Origin: Prosopocoilus inquinatus
Taxonomy: Eukaryota; Arthropoda; Insecta; Coleoptera; Lucanidae
Direction of reading: 5' to 3'
Assembly (NCBI GenBank): GCA_036172665.1
Contig: CM069870.1
Coordinates: 24,650,001 to 24,714,000 of the forward strand
DNA: 64,000 nucleotides
Under the pieces are notes generated by a model, which was not told the origin of the DNA, ran no database searches, and worked only from the letters and a program-made list of their open reading frames with translations. Positions 57,379 through 64,000 of this stretch are shown piece by piece. The position numbers and the translations under genes were made by a program. Position 1 is the first letter of the stretch. The number at the start of each line of letters is the position of its first letter.

Positions 57379-57816
57379 TATACAGGATGATTCAAAATAA
57401 GTGCCCGACCCGTCAACTACAGATAGCACACAGGATGAAGAAAACAAAAAGTTTATATGCCTAGGGGGTCTAACATTCATAGTTTTTGAAACAAAATTTG
57501 TAGAAAATTCACATATAAATTGGTTTATGGGCACTAGTACAACTGTATTGCGTCACAAGAACCGTAAACTCGTGTGGAATAGAACGAAACACTAGAGTTT
57601 GATTTGAAATGGAATTGTAAAACGTTTTTATTTATGGCTTTCTGCGGAAAAAAATGTATAATACGCAATTAATTCATTCGAATTTCGCACTTATGTGTGT
57701 AGACGTAAGAAATGAATCATGATTTCCATTTTTTTAGATTCAAAGGAGGTTGACTTTTGAAATGTCTCTGATAGATTTATTTCTCGCAATTGCGCACTTA
57801 TTCTGAATCACCCTGT
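57379..57816. mobile_element. 438-bp non-autonomous DNA element, copy 2
   Basis: Starts TATACAGGATGATTCAAAAT, ends TTCTGAATCACCCTGTGC. Shared words with copy 1 include ATATAAATTGGTT, TGCGTCACAAGA, TTTATGGSTTTCTGCGGAAA and AATGTCTCTGATA, in the same order. The right-end inverted repeat is shorter than in copy 1. Confidence 0.8.
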
Positions 57817-57989
57817 GCACTGTTACTAAATTAAATGATAGTGTCATCATTGGAACAATATCCGAGGAATTAAGAATAAATATAATAAGTTTTATTGTCG
57901 AAGTAAGACCATGAAGAACTTCATTTTGAATTTTGTTCAAAGTTGCGTTTAAACCATAATATTTTACCTGACTGTTATTGATTAATTTT

Positions 57990-59400
57990 TTAAGAAATTT
58001 TAAAATCTGCAGTTAATTCGGTAGTTCTTATTTTTATTTTATAATGATCGTCATTAATTTGTTTTTCTTTTTCTTCCGTCTGAATTTTAATTTTTTCATT
58101 TGGACTAGATTTTTCGATCGTCAAAAACGTTATCATTTTTTTGTTTTAATAATTGTTTGATATTCTTCTGAAATTAAACAATTATAATTTCATTCCAATT
58201 TGGAGAGGCCGGGGGCGGAGAATTACTAAATTATGCATTGAATGTTTATTTTTTCGTTTGGGCCGTGTGTTTCTCGATTGCCCAAAACGTTTTTCATTTT
58301 TATTTTCCCTTGTTTTAATTGTCCACACACTTAACTTTCTCAGAAATTAAACAATTACATACGTATAACCTCATTCGAATTTCTTTTTGTTTTGTTGTCC
58401 TGTGGAGGAGGGGGAGATAGGTCGAATTACTTTTTATCTTTTGAATATTTGTAATTAATTTGTGTATTTTACTTTCGTCTGGAATTTCAATTACTTCATT
58501 TGAACTAGATTTTTCTATCGTCAAAAATGTTCTTTATTATTTACTTTTTGTTCTAATAATTGTTTTGTATTTTTCAGAAATTAAACAATTACAGTTTCAT
58601 TCGAAAAAAATTCAGTGAAAAAACACCGAGTGTTTTTTATTTTACTTTTTTTTATTATTATGTTTCACCAAGCGCCGACATTTAAATAATTACATACGTA
58701 TAACCTCATTCGATTTTATTTTGTTTTGTTGTCCTGAGAAGGAGGCAGGTTGAATTACTTTTTATCTTTTGAATATTTGTCATTAATTAGTATTTCGTAC
58801 TTTCGTCTGAAATTTCAATTGCTTCCTTTGGACTGGATTTTTCGATTATCAAAAACGTTTGTAATTTTCTTTTTGTTTTAATAACTGTTTGGTATTTTTC
58901 AGAAATTAAATAAATGTATTTCATTCGACTTTGGGGGCGGAGCGGGGGAATTACTATTATGTCTTGAATATTTGTCATGAAATTTTTTTTCAAAGAAATT
59001 TTAAATCTACAGTTCACTTGGGAGCTTAATTTTTTTTTTATTTTTATGTAACGATCGTCATTTGAGTTTTTCTTACTCTTATCGAGAATTATTACAATTT
59101 TTTATTTGGACATGTTTCTCGCTTGACCAAAACGCTTTTCATTTTTCTTCTGCTCTAATTGTTTACTACTTAACTTTCAAAAATTATATAATTAGATACA
59201 TATAACATCATTCGAATTTTTTTTGTTTACTTGTTCTGAAGTGGTGGAGGGAGATCGAATTACTTTTTATCATTTGATTATTCTGTCATTAATTCACTTT
59301 TTTTAAAGAATTTTCTGAATTTTGTTTAATTTGGATTGGGTTTCTCGATCGTCAGAAACGTTTTTCGCTTTTTTTTTGTTTAATTTGTTTTCACAAAGAA
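57990..59400. repeat. Degenerate array with TTTTTCGATCGTCAAAAACG
   Basis: The word TTTTCGATCGTCAAAAACGT or a variant recurs near 58111, 58271, 58511, 58839, 59115 and 59341. CAGAAATTAAACAATTAC and G-rich GGGGGCGGAG-type strings stand between. Spacing is irregular (about 160-330 bp). The GATCGTC core is shared with the window-wide CAAAAGACGATCGA motif (opposite strand). Minus frames here are low complexity. Confidence 0.7.
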
Positions 59401-59493
59401 CTCTGTGACGTCATCACAATTTCAGTTTTGAATGGTACTTGAAGTTCGCTGAGGCTTGACACTGACGACAGCGGCCGTTATTATTTACAAATG

Positions 59494-60250
59494 TCATATC
59501 ACGTTCAAAGCGGTGTTGCTAACTTAGGGAATCGAATCTAGAGATAAGTTCAAATAAAAGGGAAAATTGGAAAAAATTTTTCAAGTTCTTAGTTGAAATC
59601 TTTTGGAAGAAATTAAATATTTTTTTGATTTGTAAAAAGTCGACTGTTGTACAAACGTATCGTACAAACAAAAGAATTGTAGATTTAAAATTAAAAAATA
59701 ATAACGGACATTCCAAAACTAAATTCGTATTTCACAAAAATCAACAAAGAAAAACAAAACACTATCATAATATAATAGGAGTACTTATTTACGAAACGCA
59801 AAATTTCTGAAGAAACCACGAAAAAAAATTGACGGCTGCAATTATTCGGGAAACAGAAAGAAGTGCAAACTTGTTGACAAAAGTCAATATGTGTCAAAAC
59901 CAAAAATGTTTAATCTTCCGAAAAATTTCAACTAAGAAGTTGAAAAATTTTTGCGAATTTTCCCTTTTATTTTAAATTAAATTTGAAGACTCTTTCCCTA
60001 AGCTGGCAACACTGCTTTAAACGTGAAATGTACAAAAGTAACGTACAAACAAAAGAATTGTAGATTTAAAATTAAAAAAATAGTAACGAACATTCCAAGA
60101 CTAACTTCGAATTTCACGAAAATCAACAAAGAAAAACAAAACACTATCATAATATAATACTTATTCAGGAAACACAAAATTTCTGAGGAAACCAGGATAA
60201 AAAATTGATGGCTGCAATTATTCGGGAAGCAGAAAGAAGTGCAAACATTT
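59494..60250. mobile_element. Foldback carrying one copy of a segment repeated beside it
   Basis: Arms at about 59494-59625 and 59905-60031 are inverted (ATATCACGTTCAAAGCGGTG, TTGCTAACTTAGGGAATCG, AAGGGAAAATTGG against their complements). The loop at 59641-59872 (GTACAAACAAAAGAATTGTA ... GAAAGAAGTGCAAAC) is repeated in direct orientation just outside the right arm at about 60032-60247 with few differences. The T/F-rich minus frames of 70 and 99 codons read these two copies and are not considered genes. Confidence 0.75.
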
Positions 60251-61162
60251 TTTGAATCATTCCAGAACGAAAAGTACAAAGCAAATACCGATTGCAAATT
60301 TCAACGACAAAAACCACAAAGAAAACCAAATGACGATCCTAATATTTACGAAAGAAAAACAAATTGTTAATTCAAAACTACTAGAAGATGGTCTTCTTTT
60401 AAAATAATTACGGCAACAACGACAAAAAATCAGAAAATGGCAGAAATATTTGTAGGTCGAAACAAATGACGATGGGAAGAGAAAATCCAAAAAGAGACGG
60501 AAATGTTTGAGGTCGAATTTTTGAAACATCCGAAGCGCTAACTGTCTATTCATTAATAATTTTTTGTTTCATTTTCTTTTTCTTATTTGTTCTGTTTTAT
60601 TATTATTAAGCGCCATCTCGGGATAATACAATTTTTAACGTCAATATTTTTTAAGAAAAAAAGAAAAGGCACAAAGATTCTGACTGTTGCAAAGTGCAAG
60701 GTTAGGTTGTTTTAATATTTTTCTTTCGTTTGTTTTATATAATTTATAATTTTTATAAATTTCCTTAATTAATTTAGGGAATTCTAGGGAAATACTGCAT
60801 GTCAAAAAAGGAATTTTTGGTAGGTGAGTGGATTGGCAACACTGAACACCGGTTCAAAGAAAACGCTAAACGCTGTAACGGGTAGAGCTGGATTTGATTG
60901 GCATTTATCTGGCTGCTAGATATCAGAAATAATCATACGCCACTTTCTCGATTTCATATTTCTATGAAATAGAAAAAAAAAACATATCTTATTCTTTTTA
61001 ATGTAGTAATAATTTACTAAGAAATTATTATACTATATACTATGCATGTTAATGCATTTAATGTTCATTTAGGTCGAGAAATTACTAAGCAGCAAATATT
61101 ACAGTTTGTTTCCGACCCCCCCCCCAAACAAGTTAAATGTCAATTACATCTGGGGACCCTAT
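60251..61162. other. Gene-free stretch, no supported gene
   Basis: A-rich at first (AAATGACGATCC near 60327), then AT-rich; AGCGCCATCT at 60609-60618; a short run of C near 61120. The 98-codon minus frame 60257-60553 is low complexity. Confidence 0.4.
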
Positions 61163-61170
61163 ATATAACC
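61163..61170. repeat. 8-bp target-site duplication, left
   Basis: ATATAACC, identical to 61685-61692. Confidence 0.9.
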
Positions 61171-61684
61171 CAGTGGCGGCTCGTGATAATTTACTGCGGG
61201 TAGTCAACAACTGCAAAAGGGAAAGACGGGTGCATTTTCCAAATATTTTTTTTTCTTGCGGGGCTGTCCCGACTTGGAACCAGAACGTACTGTTACATCC
61301 GTCACGCGCAAATAGATCTATTTTTAACATCAGTACGCCACCTTGCGTCACAGAACATGACCGGAAACTACTCGATCATTCTAGCATGTTCCTGCAATAG
61401 AGGGCTCTGCTATATACGCCGTACGATCCGTCAGAAGTAGTTAGTTATGAAGTTAGCGAGTGAAGGATTCGTACCTCGAATAAATAGAAAATACATTTTG
61501 TAAAAGTGTTATTTGATAGACAAGCTCATTACAATTGTGTTGTTAATTGTTGTAAGCAGCAGCTTATAATTAAAGTGTTTCGAAATTTAACGACTATAAT
61601 TTGTGAACCCCAAATTCGTAACAGTACAGATTTAAATATCGGATGGGCACTGTCCACCTTGCCCACCCCGACGAGCCGCCACCG
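61171..61684. mobile_element. 514-bp non-autonomous hAT element
   Basis: The left end CAGTGGCGGCTCGTG and the reverse complement of the right end, CGGTGGCGGCTCGTC, form 15-bp inverted termini with two differences. An exact 8-bp target duplication (ATATAACC) flanks them, the hallmark of hAT transposases. The interior frames (72 minus, 87 and 65 plus codons) show no transposase motif, so movement would need an enzyme encoded elsewhere. Confidence 0.93.
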
Positions 61685-61692
61685 ATATAACC
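61685..61692. repeat. 8-bp target-site duplication, right
   Basis: ATATAACC, identical to 61163-61170. Confidence 0.9.
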
Positions 61693-62220
61693 TACAATAT
61701 TGACAAATATCTGTCAGTAAAACACATCCGGGCTACAGTGTTTTGCAAATAGTCGAATAAACGTGCTTTCTTTCACTTAAAAGTTTGAATCATGTTTCGA
61801 ATAGTTTGGACCTGAATTTCGTGGTTTTGTTGCAACAAAATATCTGACTTGAATTTTTTAATGACAGTTCATTTGTAAATAACCATAATTCAGTCCAAAC
61901 AAGTTTCAAAAATAGAGAGATTCAAAGGAAAGAATGTCTGTTTTTAAATCAAAAACGTATGGATCATGATTTTGTGCGAACGAAAGAAAATGCTATCTTA
62001 CTTCATTGTATTGCCAACTCAAACAGTCACATTTGATCTGTATTACCAACCTCTTGCAGATACATGTATTTATGTAATAAGAACAAGAACTAAATGTTGG
62101 ACATAAAACGACTACTACTACATTTTCTACAAGTTGCTTTTTCTTTCTAAAAAAAGTAAACATCTGTCTTCATCCTGTTACACAAAAACATGAACAAACT
62201 ACTGGCCTAGATCGATCTTT
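61693..62220. other. Gene-free stretch, no supported gene
   Basis: AT-rich, nothing recognised. Confidence 0.4.
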
Positions 62221-62700
62221 TATTTAGCCAACCAGCGGAACACCTCGGGCTACACCGTCGCCAATTAACCAAAATGCAGAGAGAGAGAGGGAGATAACTA
62301 AATAAAAAGTCGAAACTGAAAGTGACCAGGGAAGAAGATGAAAGTGATTATGTATGTATGTATGTATGTACAACCGACGAACGAAATGAGGTCTAATGCA
62401 GTGAGTGAAAGCGGAATGAATGCGTGAGAGTGGCCGGTTCAAGAAAGTGAATCTCTCTCTTCGAGTAGTAGTTTTCACTAGCGGCCGACGACTCTTACTT
62501 TTTGGCCTGCCTCCTGTCTGACTGCATTTCTTCTTCTTCTTCTTCTTCTTCTTATGTTTCACCCAAGACATGCATGGGCATGCACCTTGCGTTACGGCAT
62601 TTTTATTACACAATCAAAAGCTAATGATGACGATGACTTAAGAGGGACAGCTGCTGGCTGAAGAAGAAGTTTTTTTTTTGATTTGAAAGAGAATATTATA
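62221..62700. other. Microsatellite-rich stretch
   Basis: (TATG)n at about 62350-62369, (TTC)n at 62528-62553, GA-rich runs near 62278-62292. The 129-codon minus frame 62224-62613 owes its lysine run to the TTC repeat and has no recognised domain. Confidence 0.55.
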
Positions 62701-63119
62701 TGATATGTATGTATACACATCATGGTTATTCCTGATTTATTTATTTACTATAATTGACAAACTCGCGTGTAAATCATAAAGTGAGCGACCTATTTTCAAA
62801 ATTATACTACTACACTTGCATAATTTGTGTGGTGCGTCTGTTTTTTTTTTGACGCCCACCTCAAAAGTTGTTTATAGTCCGTTTCTTGTATACGCAGCGA
62901 TGTATTTATGAAAGTCAAAGGGGTAACAAGGGGTCGTGGGGGTTGGGTTGGTTCAAATCAAACGACGAGGCAATCACCTTGAATAACACATCGAGATATT
63001 ATCATCGCCCACCCTTCTCGCAGGTCGCGCTTTCAAGTATATACTACAGTATCCTCGAATATTCCACAGGCACAGTGAAATTCAGGTCAAATCGTGCCTT
63101 GAGTGAGGCTAGTTCATTG
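62701..63119. other. No gene seen
   Basis: Mixed composition. The 100-codon plus frame 62868-63170 lacks a recognised domain. Confidence 0.35.
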
Positions 63120-63460
63120 CTCTTAGTACGGGGTCGCCAAGTGCCTAGCCTCCACGCACCCGAGATTTAGCTTGCGAATACCCACAATCGAGGTCAACAC
63201 GTGCCCAGCGTTGAGGATAGGGTATTGCCCCGCGTCGCTTTTGAGGTCGCATATACAATATCGTAAGCGCGCTATAAAAGCTATACATACACGTTTCACT
63301 TCTCTGCGAGTATCTCACTGTTCGACTCGCTCTCGCTCGGACTTCGCCGTATGCAGCCGTTTCTGTTTCCCCATGAATAAACTGGTTTTCCAACGAGCAT
63401 ATTCCGAACGTCAATGTCACTCTTATCTCACACACAATTTCCATACATTTGTTTTGTAAG
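63120..63460 (+). promoter_or_regulatory. Candidate promoter or solo LTR
   Basis: A GC-richer segment with TATAAAAG at 63273-63280, a TTCACT initiator-like string 25 bases downstream (A at 63298) and AATAAA at 63376-63381, about 100 bases from the TATA box. That spacing would suit the U3/R part of an old LTR as well as a gene promoter facing right. I found no target duplication or partner LTR, and the downstream frames show no known domain. Confidence 0.3.
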
Positions 63461-64000
63461 ATCGTTCGTTAGTGGATGACGTCACGTTCGAATGTCAAAT
63501 TTAATATTAGAAGAAAAAAAAAGTTTCAATGAAACGGAAACAATCCACCGGGGGCAAATCAAATGCTGCTAGATTCTAACAAAAAAAAATAATAATAACA
63601 AGAGATCGACGTTGGCCTTCACAGAAATTCCCCCCCGTAGAGTTGAGAAACACTTTCTGATAATGCGGCGACAAAGAAACTATGATTGCTATGGCAAGAC
63701 CGACGAACTTAAGAGCTTTCGCTTTCTTTGGCGTAATAATTTGTGTTTGATACGAAATTGCAAAATACCCCCCATTAAACTACATACTTTCGGGTTTTTA
63801 GAAGGAAAAAAAAAGTGTCGCGGCGAAATCTGAACTAGATTTTCGAAAGACCCCTTTTTTATCTTTTCAACAGCTTAACAAAATCCGTGGCAAGTGGGAT
63901 TTGGAAATTTTATTTAAAGCAAAGTGGTACGTTGTAGTACATACTGTTCGCAGTGGTTTAGCAATCACAGGGCAGTTCAATGCGATGCACCCCAAGTGTT
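63461..64000. other. No gene seen to the window edge
   Basis: AT-rich with A-runs. The 73-codon frame 63612-63833 has no recognised domain. Confidence 0.35.

Noticed and set aside
62224..62613. 129-codon minus frame with a lysine run
   Set aside because: The run comes from a TTC microsatellite and the rest has no recognisable domain.

Overview
This is a gene-poor, AT-rich piece of a eukaryotic, most likely insect, nuclear genome. Three things point that way: an intact BEL/Pao LTR retrotransposon, many short foldback and MITE-like DNA elements whose ends read TATACAGGGT, and no bacterial-style packing of genes. A beetle is possible from the style of the repeats, but nothing here proves the order. 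I found no convincing host protein-coding exon, no tRNA or rRNA gene and no CRISPR array. Apart from the retrotransposon, every open frame is short and sits in low-complexity, palindromic or GC-richer DNA without a recognisable domain.

The best supported object is a complete BEL/Pao provirus at 38166-44814. It has two 637-bp LTRs in which I saw no difference, a 5-bp target duplication (TCTAT), a primer-binding site matching the 3' end of tRNA-Tyr, one uninterrupted 1706-codon Gag-Pol frame and a purine-rich tract before the 3' LTR. The reading frame carries, in order, Gag (DUF1759-like), three zinc knuckles, an aspartic protease, reverse transcriptase with YVDD, RNase H, integrase (HHCC zinc finger plus DDE core) and a C-terminal DUF5641-like tail. 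There is no envelope gene. Matching LTRs and an open frame mean a very young, possibly active insertion.

The rest is layered repeat DNA. From left to right: a degenerate tandem array (1-1270); a nested PIF-like palindrome (3.0-3.25 kb); diverged tandem duplications (4.1-5.0 and 6.4-6.7 kb); a foldback element (8.4-9.1 kb); A-rich degenerate repeats with a near-perfect hairpin (9.1-11 kb); a GC-rich island (13.05-13.5 kb); a 1.26-kb foldback (13.7-14.9 kb); a half-copy (16.5 kb) and a full nested copy (20.0-22.8 kb) of a second large foldback family; several small MITEs (18.1, 24.3, 25.0, 25.2 and 25.8 kb); a T-rich degenerate repeat zone (29.2-30.3 kb); a GC-richer zone (31.0-32.2 kb); and a strict 118-bp minisatellite (32.67-33.22 kb). 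After the provirus come local duplications (45-46 kb), more MITEs (48.4 and 49.4 kb), an array built on GTCATTTGGGTCT (49.9-50.7 kb), a tandem array split by a transposon-like insertion (55.2-56.9 kb) with a sister copy at 57.4 kb, another degenerate array (58.0-59.4 kb), a foldback carrying a duplicated segment (59.5-60.25 kb), a hAT MITE with a perfect 8-bp target duplication (61.2-61.7 kb) and a GC-richer right end with a TATA box (62.2-63.5 kb).

The most unusual large-scale signal is a short degenerate motif around CAAAAGACGATCGA. It recurs on both strands in at least six separate low-complexity zones. The same 15-mer appears at 310-324 (plus) and 30299-30313 (minus). It looks like the residue of one diverged repeat family, which I cannot name. 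All coordinates were read by eye from the sequence, so element edges outside the provirus and the hAT MITE may be off by several bases.
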